From Cupriavidus lacunae (GTDB taxonomy: Bacteria > Pseudomonadota > Gammaproteobacteria > Burkholderiales > Burkholderiaceae), in contig NZ_QKWJ01000054.1 of assembly GCF_003353055.1 (NCBI RefSeq), positions 1-50,001 on the forward strand: a stretch of 50,001 bases of DNA, given 5' to 3'. Below are positions 34,547 to 43,175 of this stretch, one piece after another. The notes under the pieces were generated by a model. The model made no database searches and was not told the origin of the DNA. It saw nothing but the letters and a program-made list of their open reading frames with translations. Position 1 is the first letter of the stretch, and every line of letters begins with the position of its first letter. A program made the position numbers and the translations under genes.

Positions 34547-34572
34547 GTTTGGTTGTCAAGTGACAACCAAAC
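34547..34572. promoter_or_regulatory. Perfect inverted-repeat operator of the HicA-like/HTH module
   Basis: The 12-bp arms GTTTGGTTGTCA and TGACAACCAAAC are separated by 2 bp (AG). On the minus strand a consensus TTGACA lies inside the repeat (34559-34554). I could not place a convincing -10 that leaves the ribosome site in the transcript. A dimeric HTH protein binding here would block transcription of the module. Confidence 0.7.
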
Positions 34573-34798
34573 AAATAAGCACAATCCGAGTGGATCGGAG
34601 AATTGTCTTTGGACTGGTCCGTGCGGGCGTTGAGAGGACTCTGGAATCGGCGCCGGTATGGCCTGGCGCATTTGGCGATTTGCTTTGAGTGCGTATTGGG
34701 CAGGCGGGTGAATCGACTTGGCCGGGCGACTGCCCGCTTCCCTTCCACTTGCCTTTCTCGTGAAACCCAATAGCTATGTACTGGACAGGGTTCGGTTG

Positions 34799-34935
34799 CC
34801 TACTGGTGACATGGCCGCGGGACGGGGCCTGAGAAATCGAACAAGCGCGGGTAAAGACTTCGCTCACCCACAACAGGGGGGCGGCACCTTTTTCCGTGAC
34901 GACGAGGAGCGACCTGCGCTATTGCGGCCACATCA
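34799..34935. repeat. Diverged intergenic repeat, copy A
   Basis: This ~137-base segment matches 44337-44478 along its whole length (shared stretches include CGGGACGGGGCC, GAAATCGA and CTGCGCTATTGCGGCCACATC), with scattered substitutions and a small gap. The homology ends sharply after GGCCACATC. Its right end runs into the last codons of the SGNH hydrolase gene. It is probably a relic of a mobile element; no transposase is present. Confidence 0.65.
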
Positions 34936-35860
34936 CGCTGATGACGGCGCTGGCACGTCGCGCGATCGCCTGATGACCCGCAACGGTCGGGTGAACGCCG
35001 TCCCAGAAGAGATACTCCCCTGGTGCATCGCAATAGGGTTGCACCGTCGTATTCAGCCTGATGCAAGGCGCCGAAACGATGGAGAATCCGAACGATGCGG
35101 GCGCGGCAGCGATGGCATGATGCAGGGCGAAGACATCGACGCGCCCGACAGGCACGCCCAGCCCCGCCTGCAGCCCGGAGAGCATCTGTTCCAGCCCCGC
35201 ATTGAACTGCTGCGTGAAAAAGCTGGCATAGAACTGCACGATCGGTCCCTGCGACTGCGCCTCCGGCGCCAGGCCAAGGTCAGGCAGGTTCGGCACGAGG
35301 AAATTGCGCGCGCCTGCACCGTAAAGCAAGAGCAGATTGTTCTGGATGACGCCAATCGCCTGCTGCAGGATCAGGGCGCTCTGCGCGCCACTTGGGTCTG
35401 TCGCAAGCGCCACGACAGCATCGCGCAGGTCATCGCCACCGATCCAGACCACATAGACCGCATCCGCGGCCGCCTGCCCGCCGGCGTCGGCCAGGTACCG
35501 GCTGACCTGCCCGGTCAGGTCGTAGGGCCCCGCCAGCCTGGCGCGGGAGCCGCCAACCGCGTAATTGAAGAACACGCCGGGATTGCGCAACGCGGGACCG
35601 GCTTTCACCAGCTGCTCGATCCAGGTCTTGCCGTTGCTGAAGTGATGCCCGCCGCGCGCGTAGGGTGCACTGGGGACGAGGCTCTGGAACGGGGGGACTA
35701 TGTCCGTGCCCAGCAGGACGAAGGCATTGCCGGGGTCCGACAGGCTGTCGCCGAACACAATGAACGGCCTGGGCTGACCGGCAAATACCGGCGAAGCCAG
35801 CGCGAGCACCAGCAGCGCGCCAAGCCAGGTTGCCCTCACCCTGCTCAGGAAGTCTTTCAT
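34919..35860 (-). CDS. Secreted SGNH/GDSL-type esterase
   Basis: A 313-residue exported hydrolase with a signal peptide (about 1-27, ending VFA). Block I is FIVFGDSLSDPGN with nucleophile Ser39, the GGDDL block and the C-terminal DGVHPT (catalytic Asp and His) are present, so the triad is complete. This fits phospholipase/thermolabile-hemolysin-like GDSL lipases. The ATG at 35860 is preferred over the GTG three codons upstream. The final residues MWPQ are encoded inside the repeat at 34799-34935, so the original C-terminus may have been replaced. Confidence 0.85.
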   Translation of the reverse strand: MKDFLSRVRATWLGALLVLALASPVFAGQPRPFIVFGDSLSDPGNAFVLLGTDIVPPFQSLVPSAPYARGGHHFSNGKTWIEQLVKAGPALRNPGVFFNYAVGGSRARLAGPYDLTGQVSRYLADAGGQAAADAVYVVWIGGDDLRDAVVALATDPSGAQSALILQQAIGVIQNNLLLLYGAGARNFLVPNLPDLGLAPEAQSQGPIVQFYASFFTQQFNAGLEQMLSGLQAGLGVPVGRVDVFALHHAIAAAPASFGFSIVSAPCIRLNTTVQPYCDAPGEYLFWDGVHPTVAGHQAIARRASAVISVMWPQ

Positions 35861-35935
35861 GGGCGCCACCGGTCTCGCGATTTGACCGAGTCAGTATTGG
35901 TAGAGGCCTCCGCAAAAGTCAACACGCTGCACTAA

Positions 35936-36751
35936 TCACCCGCCCTTCCACTGCGGCGCCCGCCGGCCCACGAACGCCTCCACCCCTTCGCGGAAGTCTG
36001 CGCTGCCGTAACACCATCGCACCAGGTCATCCGTATCCGCCACCGCCGCCACGGTCTGCCGCCGCAACGCCTCCTTCACCACCGTCTGCGTGACAGGCGC
36101 CAGCGCGGCAAGCCGGTGGCATAGCACGACAACCTCGCCCTCCAGCGCCTCGGCAGCATAAACGCCCTCAAGGAACCCGCACGCCAGCGCGGCATCGGCA
36201 TCCAGGATCTGCGCCAGCAGCAGCATGCGCCGCACCGGCTGCAGCCCCCAGGCCGCACGCAGTCTGGCAAGGTTCAGCGCCGACAGCGTGTTGCCCAGCG
36301 TGCGCGCAATCGGCACGCCAAAGCGGGCCTTGGGCGTCGCGACGCGGAAGTCGCATGCAGTAGCGATGGCCAGGCCGCCACCCACCGCCCAGCCTTCGAT
36401 AACCCCCACAGTTGGCATCGGCAGCTGTTCGACAAGGCGGATGCCTGCGTCGATGCGCGCTTCGTAGGCAACCCCGTCCTCGCCGCTGGAGAACTGCTGG
36501 AACTGCGCAATGTCAGTACCTGCGACAAAGGCCTCGCCCCCCGCGCCGCGCAGCACCACCACGCGCGCACCCGCATTGCCTTGCGCCGCAAGCGTGCGGC
36601 AGTGCATGGCAAGTTGCTCGTACATGGCCCACGTCATCGCATTGCGCGCGGCCGGACGGTCGAACGTCAGTGTCGCGACCTGCCCCTGCATCGTGAGCGT
36701 GACTTGTCCGTCATTGCCGGAACCGCCCTCCGGCGGCAGCGCGGCCTTCAT
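35936..36751 (-). CDS. Enoyl-CoA hydratase/isomerase family protein
   Basis: A 271-residue crotonase-fold enzyme. The two oxyanion-hole segments are FVAGTDIAQF and IEGWAVGGGLAIATACDFRVA. It starts in a 4-base overlap with the CoA-transferase gene and so is translated with it. Together they suggest activation of a carboxylic acid to its CoA ester and subsequent hydration or isomerisation. The substrate is not predictable from sequence. Confidence 0.9.
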   Translation of the reverse strand: MKAALPPEGGSGNDGQVTLTMQGQVATLTFDRPAARNAMTWAMYEQLAMHCRTLAAQGNAGARVVVLRGAGGEAFVAGTDIAQFQQFSSGEDGVAYEARIDAGIRLVEQLPMPTVGVIEGWAVGGGLAIATACDFRVATPKARFGVPIARTLGNTLSALNLARLRAAWGLQPVRRMLLLAQILDADAALACGFLEGVYAAEALEGEVVVLCHRLAALAPVTQTVVKEALRRQTVAAVADTDDLVRWCYGSADFREGVEAFVGRRAPQWKGG

Positions 36752-37983
36752 GCTCCGAATGCGCCGGCCACCGCCAGCGACTGCTGTTCGTCCCTGGAGA
36801 TACCCAGCTCGGCCAGGATTTCTTCCGTGTGCTGGCCAAGCAGCGGCGGCGCGCGCCGCACCTGCTGGGGCGTGCCGCTCATCTTCACCGCGAAGCCGAT
36901 ATTGGGCACCTTGCCCTCGATCGGATGATCGATCTCGATACGCATCTGGCGGTGCCGGCCGTGTTCGCTGTCAAAGGCCTGCGGATAGGTCAGGATCGGC
37001 CCGGCCGGAATGCCGACGCCGAGCAGGCGTTCGATCCAGTAGTCGCTGCTCTCCTTGACGAAGCTCTCCTCCAGCTGCGCGATCAGTGCCTGCCGGTTGG
37101 CCAGGCGCAGCGCCACGGTGGCAAAGCGCTCGTCCGCCAGCAGATCGACCCGGTCGAGCGTATTGCACAGCAATTGCCACAGCTTCTGGTTGGTGGCCCC
37201 CATGACGAAGTATCCGTCGGCGGATTTCATCGCCTGGTAAGGCGCGCTCATGCGGTTGGCCGTGCCCAGCGGCTCGGGCTCGCGGCCCGTGCCCCAGTAC
37301 TCGCAGGTGTCCCACACCGAGAACGCCAGCGCGGAGTCGAACAGCGACGCATCGACATACTGCCCCTTGCCCGTCTCCCTTGCGCCGATATAGGCGGCCA
37401 GCATGCCGTAGGTCGCAAACAGCGCGCAGCCGATATCGGCCACCGGCACGCCCGCCTTCACCGGTGCGCCGCCCGGGTAGCCGGTGACACTCATTACCCC
37501 CGACATGGCCTGCGCCATCAGGTCGAAGCCCGGCCGCCCGGCCCACGGCCCGCTCTGGCCAAAGCCCGAGATGCTGCAGTAGACCAGCTTCGGATTGATT
37601 TTGGCGAGGGTCTCATAGTCGATTCCCAGGCGCTTCATCACACCAGGGCGGTAGTTCTCCACCAGGATGTCGGCGGTTTCCGCCAGGCGATAGAGCACCT
37701 GGCGGCCGGATTCGGTCTTCAGATCCAGCGTGACGCTGCGCTTGTTGCGGTTCATGTTGAGGAAGCCCATGCTGTCCGGGCCCTTCATCTTGAAACCCAT
37801 CGAGCCGCGCGTCTGGTCGCCGCCATCGGGCGGTTCGATCTTGATCACGTCGGCGCCGAGGTCGGCCAGCAGCATGCAGGCGTAGGGCCCGGCCATGACC
37901 TGGCTGACGTCGAGCACGCGCACGCCGGCCAGCGGCAAGGTCGAGGCAGGCGCCTGTGCGCCGGAGTCGCGGAAATCTGTCAT
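36748..37983 (-). CDS. CaiB/BaiF (class III) CoA-transferase
   Basis: A 411-residue family III CoA-transferase. The N-terminal GVRVLDVSQVMAGPYACMLLADLGADVIKIEPP block binds CoA, and Asp154 in PGFDLMAQAMSG is the expected catalytic aspartate. Members move CoA between acids (formate/oxalate, carnitine, mesaconate, benzylsuccinate). Encoded between a Bug binding protein and a crotonase in one leftward operon downstream of a LysR regulator. Confidence 0.93.
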   Translation of the reverse strand: MTDFRDSGAQAPASTLPLAGVRVLDVSQVMAGPYACMLLADLGADVIKIEPPDGGDQTRGSMGFKMKGPDSMGFLNMNRNKRSVTLDLKTESGRQVLYRLAETADILVENYRPGVMKRLGIDYETLAKINPKLVYCSISGFGQSGPWAGRPGFDLMAQAMSGVMSVTGYPGGAPVKAGVPVADIGCALFATYGMLAAYIGARETGKGQYVDASLFDSALAFSVWDTCEYWGTGREPEPLGTANRMSAPYQAMKSADGYFVMGATNQKLWQLLCNTLDRVDLLADERFATVALRLANRQALIAQLEESFVKESSDYWIERLLGVGIPAGPILTYPQAFDSEHGRHRQMRIEIDHPIEGKVPNIGFAVKMSGTPQQVRRAPPLLGQHTEEILAELGISRDEQQSLAVAGAFGA

Positions 37984-38044
37984 GGGTGCTTCTTCCTGGA
38001 TGAATGGATGGGGCAGCGTGCGCGGGTGCGTCGGTTCCCGGCCA

Positions 38045-39010
38045 TCAGCTCTCGGCCTTTACGCCGGCGTCTTTCACGACCTTGGCCCACTTGGCGGACT
38101 CAGAGGCAATGAACGCGCCGAACTGCTGGTTCGATCCGCCGGAGTCCTCGGCGCCGAAGCTCTTGAGCCGCTCTGCCACGTCGGGCATGGCCAGCACGCG
38201 GTTGACGTCAGCGTTCATGCGCTGCACCAGCGCCGGCGGCATATTCTTCGGGCCCACCAGGCCGTACCACGATGCCGCGTCCAGGCCGGGGAAGCCGGAC
38301 TCCGCCAGCGTCGGCACATTGGGGTGGCTGGCCGCGCGCTTCAGGCGGGTCTGCGCGATCGCGATCACCTTGCCCTGCTGGATAAACGGCGTGGCGGCGG
38401 TCATGGTGTCGAACGCATAGTCGATCTGGCCGCCAAGCAGGTCAGCGATCAGCGGGCCCGAGCCCTTGTAAGGTACGTGCACCACGTCGATCCTGGCCTG
38501 CATCCGGAACATCTCCAGCGCCAAGTGCTGCGCCGAACCGATGCCAGACGAACCGAAGGAGATCTTCCCCGGCTTCTGCCGGCACAGCGCCACGATGTCC
38601 GGAACGGTGCGCACCTTCTGTTCCGGACGGCAGGTCAGCATATTGGGCGTGACGCCCACCATCGAAATCGGCGTGAAGTCGGTGCGGGGGTCGTACTTGA
38701 CGTCCAGCAGCGCCGGGGCAATCGCATGGCTGTTGACGTGCGCCATCAGCAAGGTAGTGCCGTCAGGCGGCTGCTTGGCCACGTAGGCGGAGGCAATGGC
38801 GCCGGTGGCGCCGGGCTTGTTTTCCACCAGCACGCTGGTGTTCCACATGACCCCCAGCTTCTGCCCGATCACGCGTGCCAGCACATCCGTGCCGCCGCCG
38901 GGAGCGAAGCCCACCACAATGCGTACCGGACCGGCGATGTCGGCGGCGCGCACGAGGCTGGGTATCGCCAGCCCGGCCGCTGCCGCCAGAATGAATTGTC
39001 TGCGCTGCAT
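38045..39010 (-). CDS. Bug/TctC-family tripartite carboxylate-binding protein
   Basis: A 321-residue periplasmic binding protein with a signal peptide (RRQFILAAAAGLAIPSLVRA). The mature protein begins with the IRIVVGFAPGGGTDVLARV block typical of Bug proteins, and PGATGAIASAYVAKQPPDGTTLL follows. They deliver carboxylates, often dicarboxylates or aromatic acids, to TctAB-type transporters; no membrane partners are adjacent, as is common for this expanded family. Upstream of the CoA-transferase gene by 61 bases. Confidence 0.92.
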   Translation of the reverse strand: MQRRQFILAAAAGLAIPSLVRAADIAGPVRIVVGFAPGGGTDVLARVIGQKLGVMWNTSVLVENKPGATGAIASAYVAKQPPDGTTLLMAHVNSHAIAPALLDVKYDPRTDFTPISMVGVTPNMLTCRPEQKVRTVPDIVALCRQKPGKISFGSSGIGSAQHLALEMFRMQARIDVVHVPYKGSGPLIADLLGGQIDYAFDTMTAATPFIQQGKVIAIAQTRLKRAASHPNVPTLAESGFPGLDAASWYGLVGPKNMPPALVQRMNADVNRVLAMPDVAERLKSFGAEDSGGSNQQFGAFIASESAKWAKVVKDAGVKAES

Positions 39011-39073
39011 TGCGTGTCTCCGTCCTGGTAGTTATGGCGCCATCATCCGCAATGCATCCGCCGCGGGCTATCG

Positions 39074-40012
39074 CTATTTGGGGGATTCTGGTTTCGCGTT
39101 TTGCGCAAGCACCGCCAGCACGCTGGCCGCAGCCGAGGAAAGCGCCCCCTGGGGCCGATGGCACAGCACAAACTGCCGCTGCGCCCAGGGCGCGGCAATG
39201 GGCAGCCGCACGAAGCGGTTGCCGCCCGCCACCTCACGCGCAATCGCCTCCGGCATGACCCCGCCACCCAGGTTCTGCGCCACCAGCGCGGCCATGCTGT
39301 CGAAACCGCCTACGCGCATGCGCATGCGCAGCACCCGGCCGGCCTCCTCCGCCAGCCGCTCAAGCACGATCGAGATCGCCGAGCTCTCGCTGAGCACGAT
39401 CAGGTCGCAGTCCAGCACGTCTTCCGGCGTGACCTTGCGGCGCCGCGCCAGCGCATGGCCGCGCGCCACCACCAGCACCAACTGGTCATTCCGGTATGGC
39501 TCGGTCGGCAGGTCGATCACACCCAGGCTGCCTTCGTAGATGCCGATGTCCGCGGTCCCGCGGCGCAGCGACTGTTGGACTTCCAGGCTGTTCATCTCTT
39601 GCAGGTCGATGCGCACGCCAGGGCAGTCGGTGGCGCAGCGTTGGATGTCGAAGGGGAGGAACTGGATGACTGCGGACTTTGGCGCTGCCACACGCACGAC
39701 GCCCAGGTCGCCGCCGACGAAGGAGGCGGCATCGTCCTGCATGCGCTGGACGGTGTGGGTGATGCCGCGGGCGTGGGCCAGCAGTGCGCGGCCGGCTTCG
39801 GTGAGGGCCATGCCGTGGGGCAGCCGTTCGAACAGGGCGACGCCAAGCTGGGCTTCCAGTTCGAGCACGCGCCGCGACGCGGCAGCGGGGGCCAGATGGA
39901 GGCGCTCCGCGCCGCGGGTAATGCTGCCGGCGTCGGCCACGGCGATGAAAAGCTGGACGGTGGTGAGGTCGAAGTGCAGGCGGGTGGCGCGCAAGGGGGG
40001 TGAGGACGTCAC
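39074..40012 (-). CDS. LysR-family transcriptional regulator of the Bug-CaiB-crotonase operon
   Basis: A 312-residue LTTR with an N-terminal HTH (FDLTTVQLFIAVADAGSITRGAERL) and a PBP2-type effector domain. The start is GTG at 40012. It is co-directional with and 63 bases upstream of the Bug gene, so it probably sits in the same transcript or controls it from that gap. The presumed inducer is the carboxylate handled by the downstream enzymes. Confidence 0.9.
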   Translation of the reverse strand: MTSSPPLRATRLHFDLTTVQLFIAVADAGSITRGAERLHLAPAAASRRVLELEAQLGVALFERLPHGMALTEAGRALLAHARGITHTVQRMQDDAASFVGGDLGVVRVAAPKSAVIQFLPFDIQRCATDCPGVRIDLQEMNSLEVQQSLRRGTADIGIYEGSLGVIDLPTEPYRNDQLVLVVARGHALARRRKVTPEDVLDCDLIVLSESSAISIVLERLAEEAGRVLRMRMRVGGFDSMAALVAQNLGGGVMPEAIAREVAGGNRFVRLPIAAPWAQRQFVLCHRPQGALSSAAASVLAVLAQNAKPESPK

Positions 40013-40234
40013 GATGGTCGGCGCTTGAAGGGGCGTCGTTGCAAGGGGCGAGCTACCGATTGAAGCAGAAGGACACCGTTACGAGCGCCTTGGAATGCAG
40101 TACGGCGCGCTATCCCATTCTCAACTCATCGAGGGGCGTCAGCAAGCGGGGATATCCCGCGCAACCCTCGCGAGAATGTCCGGCGTGGCTGGCAGACCAG
40201 ACGACGCGTCGACGGTGGAATTGCGAGCTTTCTC

Positions 40235-41134
40235 TCAGGGAATATTGAGAACCTCCGCGATTTTGTCGACGAACTTTACCCCGAGCTTTCCGTAGCCATC
40301 CGCAGTCGGGTGAATTTCGTTCTCCCAGTCTGCCGTGGCACCATGGTCTTCGGTCCCCGCCGGGTCCAGCATGCGGCGCGTATCGGCCACATGAAAATTC
40401 GGGATGCCGGCCTGGAGGATGACGTCATCGGCAAGTCGGTCGGTGAAGTCATGGGCCAGAGCAATCCAACGATCCTCGGGGATGCCATAAACCTGCATCG
40501 CCGGAAACAACCATGGCCCCCGGCCCAGCCCTGCGCCACTGTCGCGCGGCGTGGCGTAGTCGTAGGTGTGCGTGACAATCGGCGTGTTCTGGTTCTGCGC
40601 ACTGATCCGGCGCAGGAAATCCAGAGCTCGGTACTGGTCCAGCATATACCGTGTGAACGCAATCCAGCCCGGTCGTGAAATGAATGTACTGATCGCGTCG
40701 GGGCCATCCCATTCATCGTCAGTCAACAGCAGCCTGTCGTTGGGCGGCCTGCGATGGCCGTTGGCATCGGTGGGCGTGGTCTGGATGGCGTCGATCAGGT
40801 CGTTGCCGCCACCCGACAACAGGATGACGCTCCAGGCCTGGTCGTGCGGACCAACGAGGAAACTGTAGAACAGGGGATCCTGGCGGCTGTCGAGCATATG
40901 CGCCAGGGTGTCGCCAGGATCCGCGCAATCCACGGCGATTGCGCTGCGCGACAGCCACATGTTCATCAGCAAATTTGAGCCGCTAAACGGCCTCAACGTA
41001 TTAATGGAGAACCAGGAGTCCCCCTGGGCCAGACATTGCAGGCCGAAGTCGCCGAGGATCGGAGCGCCTTCGCGCATCATGTCAAAGGACTGCACTGGCT
41101 TGAGTCGGTTGGGGCGTTCCGCTGATCCCGGCAT
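40235..41134 (-). CDS. SGNH-like hydrolase with a GDSW nucleophile block
   Basis: A 299-residue protein with no signal peptide. Block I reads LAQGDSWFS, with Ser40 as the presumed nucleophile (GDSW rather than GDSL). SGGGNDL (about 107-113) matches the GxND block with Asn111, and ENEIHPTADGY near the C-terminus supplies the Asp/His region, though the usual Asp three before His is replaced by Glu or Asn. The specific activity is unknown. It is isolated, with gene-poor DNA on both sides. Confidence 0.78.
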   Translation of the reverse strand: MPGSAERPNRLKPVQSFDMMREGAPILGDFGLQCLAQGDSWFSINTLRPFSGSNLLMNMWLSRSAIAVDCADPGDTLAHMLDSRQDPLFYSFLVGPHDQAWSVILLSGGGNDLIDAIQTTPTDANGHRRPPNDRLLLTDDEWDGPDAISTFISRPGWIAFTRYMLDQYRALDFLRRISAQNQNTPIVTHTYDYATPRDSGAGLGRGPWLFPAMQVYGIPEDRWIALAHDFTDRLADDVILQAGIPNFHVADTRRMLDPAGTEDHGATADWENEIHPTADGYGKLGVKFVDKIAEVLNIP

Positions 41135-41327
41135 CGCACACCTCGCTCTACTCTAGACAACCTTCCCGACCCGCCCGGCACGTAGCTACCATCAGCCGCA
41201 GCCTAGTCCACGCCGCCGTCTTGTCGTTGAAGGAAATCGTAGGCGCTGCCTGGGCAATGCCAAGTCATTGCGATTGAAGTCTGGTCTGCACGGAATTCAG
41301 AATGCTTCAGTCTTGCAACGCAAAGGC

Positions 41328-41381
41328 AAAAGGGGACGGATCTATTTCTGATCAGATCTTGAAACAGATCTGCCTCCTTTC
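41328..41381. repeat. REP/MITE palindrome, copy 1 (GGATC subtype)
   Basis: The left arm AAAAGGGGACGGATCTATTTC, a TGATCAGATCTT centre and the right arm GAAACAGATCTGCCTCCTTTC form an imperfect inverted repeat. Subtype marker bases are shared with copy 4 (48702-48752). It lies between the SGNH-like gene and the ABC importer genes. Confidence 0.8.
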
Positions 41382-41444
41382 TCTTACTTTCCGCACCGCA
41401 CCATTCCGCCCCTCCCCCCGGCCAAATGTCCGGTCTCGGACCTG

Positions 41445-41466
41445 CATGAATTGTCTAGAATTCATG
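41445..41466. promoter_or_regulatory. Palindrome upstream of the ABC importer
   Basis: CATGAATT and AATTCATG flank a 6-bp centre (GTCTAG), about 145 bases before the ATPase start. It could be a regulator site for the importer; no regulator gene is adjacent. Low-confidence assignment. Confidence 0.35.
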
Positions 41467-41610
41467 TGCCTGCCGAACCCCTCCAGCGGCACACCAGCAC
41501 CGGCTTTGCAGCCAGTTGCCTGATGCCGTCTGTGGGCGCCCCTGGCCCGAGGACAGTCGGGCCCCAGTCAGCCGCGATCGGCACGGCTGATCACGCTGCC
41601 TGGTGTCGTC

Positions 41611-42381
41611 GTGGAACTCATTGCGGTGAATGGCCTCGGGAAGACCTACTGGACACGAACGGGTCCGGTGGTTGCGCTGCGGGACATTCACTTCGCGATC
41701 GAAAGGGGTCAGTTCGTCGCCATCGTCGGCCCCTCTGGCTGTGGGAAAACAACACTCCTCAAGATACTGACCGGGCTGATTCCCGCCTCGGACGGCGAGG
41801 CGCGGCTCAGCGGCACGCCGATAACCGGGCCGCGGCGCGATGTTGGGGTTGTCTTCCAGTCCCCCGTCCTGTTTCCCTGGCGTACCGTGCTCGGCAACGT
41901 CATGCTTCCCGTGGATGTGCAGCGCCTGGGCCGCGACAGGCTGATGTCGCGTGCAATGACCCTGCTATCCCTTGTCGGCCTCCAGGGTTTCGAAGGGCGT
42001 TACCCGCGCGAGTTGTCCGGCGGCATGCAGCAGCGCGTGGCGATGGTGAGGGCGCTGATCCATGACCCCGCGATCCTGCTGATGGATGAGCCGTTCGGCG
42101 CGCTGGACGCGATGACCCGGGAGCAGATGAATCTGCAGCTGCAGGAGATCTGGCTGGACCGGGAGGAAACTGTGCTGTTTATCACCCACTCAATCCCAGA
42201 GGCCGTCTTCCTGGCGGACCGGGTGCTGGTGATGACGCAGCGCCCGGGCAGGATCGTGGATGACCTTGCCGTGGATCTTGCACGGCCGCGCAGCCTGGAT
42301 GTCATGACCACATCCGAGTTTGGCCGCCATGTGAAGCGCATCCGAGCCAGATTCATGAATTCGGGGGTATCTGCGCCATGA
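41611..42381 (+). CDS. ABC importer ATPase (nitrate/sulfonate/taurine type)
   Basis: A 256-residue ABC ATPase: Walker A GPSGCGKTT (40-48), Q-loop VVFQSPVLFPW, signature LSGGMQQR (135-142), Walker B ILLMDEPFGALD (155-166) and the switch His in FITHSIPEA. The FQ-LFPW and PFGALDAMTRE blocks are those of the SsuB/TauB/ThiZ group. The start is GTG at 41611 with a poor ribosome site. Its end overlaps the permease start by four bases. It energises uptake of a small organic molecule; the specificity is unknown. Confidence 0.92.
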   Translation: MELIAVNGLGKTYWTRTGPVVALRDIHFAIERGQFVAIVGPSGCGKTTLLKILTGLIPASDGEARLSGTPITGPRRDVGVVFQSPVLFPWRTVLGNVMLPVDVQRLGRDRLMSRAMTLLSLVGLQGFEGRYPRELSGGMQQRVAMVRALIHDPAILLMDEPFGALDAMTREQMNLQLQEIWLDREETVLFITHSIPEAVFLADRVLVMTQRPGRIVDDLAVDLARPRSLDVMTTSEFGRHVKRIRARFMNSGVSAP

Positions 42382-43175
42382 TCCGGCCACCAGACTTCGT
42401 GCTGCGCCTGCTCCTCGTTCTCGTGGTGCTCGCTATCTGGGAAGGCGTCGTGCGTCTTTCGGCAATACCCGCCTATATCCTCCCGGCGCCGTCGAGGGTA
42501 TTCATGGCGCTGTATCAGGGTATCGTATCGACGCTCTATGTCCGGCACTTGTGGATCACCCTTGCCGAAACGCTAATCGGTTTCCTGACAGGCTCGGTGC
42601 TTGCGCTCGCGCTCGGCACCCTGATCGCGCTGAGCCGCCACGGGGAATACTTCCTCTATCCGTTCATTGTCATGTTCCAGGCCATGCCAAAAGTGGCACT
42701 GGCCCCGCTCATCATTGTCTGGTTTGGACTGGGCATCGGTTCGAAAGTCGCGCAGGCCGCGCTGACTGCCTTCTTTCCGCTGATGGTCAACACGATCGCC
42801 GGCCTGAACGCGGCGGACGAAGATCGCGTTGCGCTCATGCGCTCGATCGACGCATCGGAAATGCAGATCTTCCGGATGCTGCGCATTCCGAGCGCGTTGC
42901 CGTTTATCTTCGCCGGCTTCGAGATCGCCATGATGTTATCGCTGATCGGCGCGATCGTTGCGGAGTTCGTCGGCGCGCAGAAGGGACTCGGCATGCTGAT
43001 CATGAGCATGACGTTCACGATGGATGTCGCCGGGCAGTTCTCGGTGCTCCTCATCCTGTCGTTGCTGGGATTGCTGCTTCATACCCTGATCGTCGGTATC
43101 CGCAGGCGACTGCTTTTCTGGGAAGTCTCGCAGCAGAAGAACGCCGATATACCACCGGAGGGACAACTCAAATGA
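42378..43175 (+). CDS. ABC importer permease (SsuC/TauC-like)
   Basis: A 265-residue inner-membrane permease with six or so helices and the BPD-type cytoplasmic EAA loop (around AALTAFFPLMVNTIAGLNAADED). The start overlaps the ATPase stop (ATGA) and its own stop overlaps the binding-protein start (ATGA), so all three are translationally coupled. Confidence 0.92.
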   Translation: MIRPPDFVLRLLLVLVVLAIWEGVVRLSAIPAYILPAPSRVFMALYQGIVSTLYVRHLWITLAETLIGFLTGSVLALALGTLIALSRHGEYFLYPFIVMFQAMPKVALAPLIIVWFGLGIGSKVAQAALTAFFPLMVNTIAGLNAADEDRVALMRSIDASEMQIFRMLRIPSALPFIFAGFEIAMMLSLIGAIVAEFVGAQKGLGMLIMSMTFTMDVAGQFSVLLILSLLGLLLHTLIVGIRRRLLFWEVSQQKNADIPPEGQLK

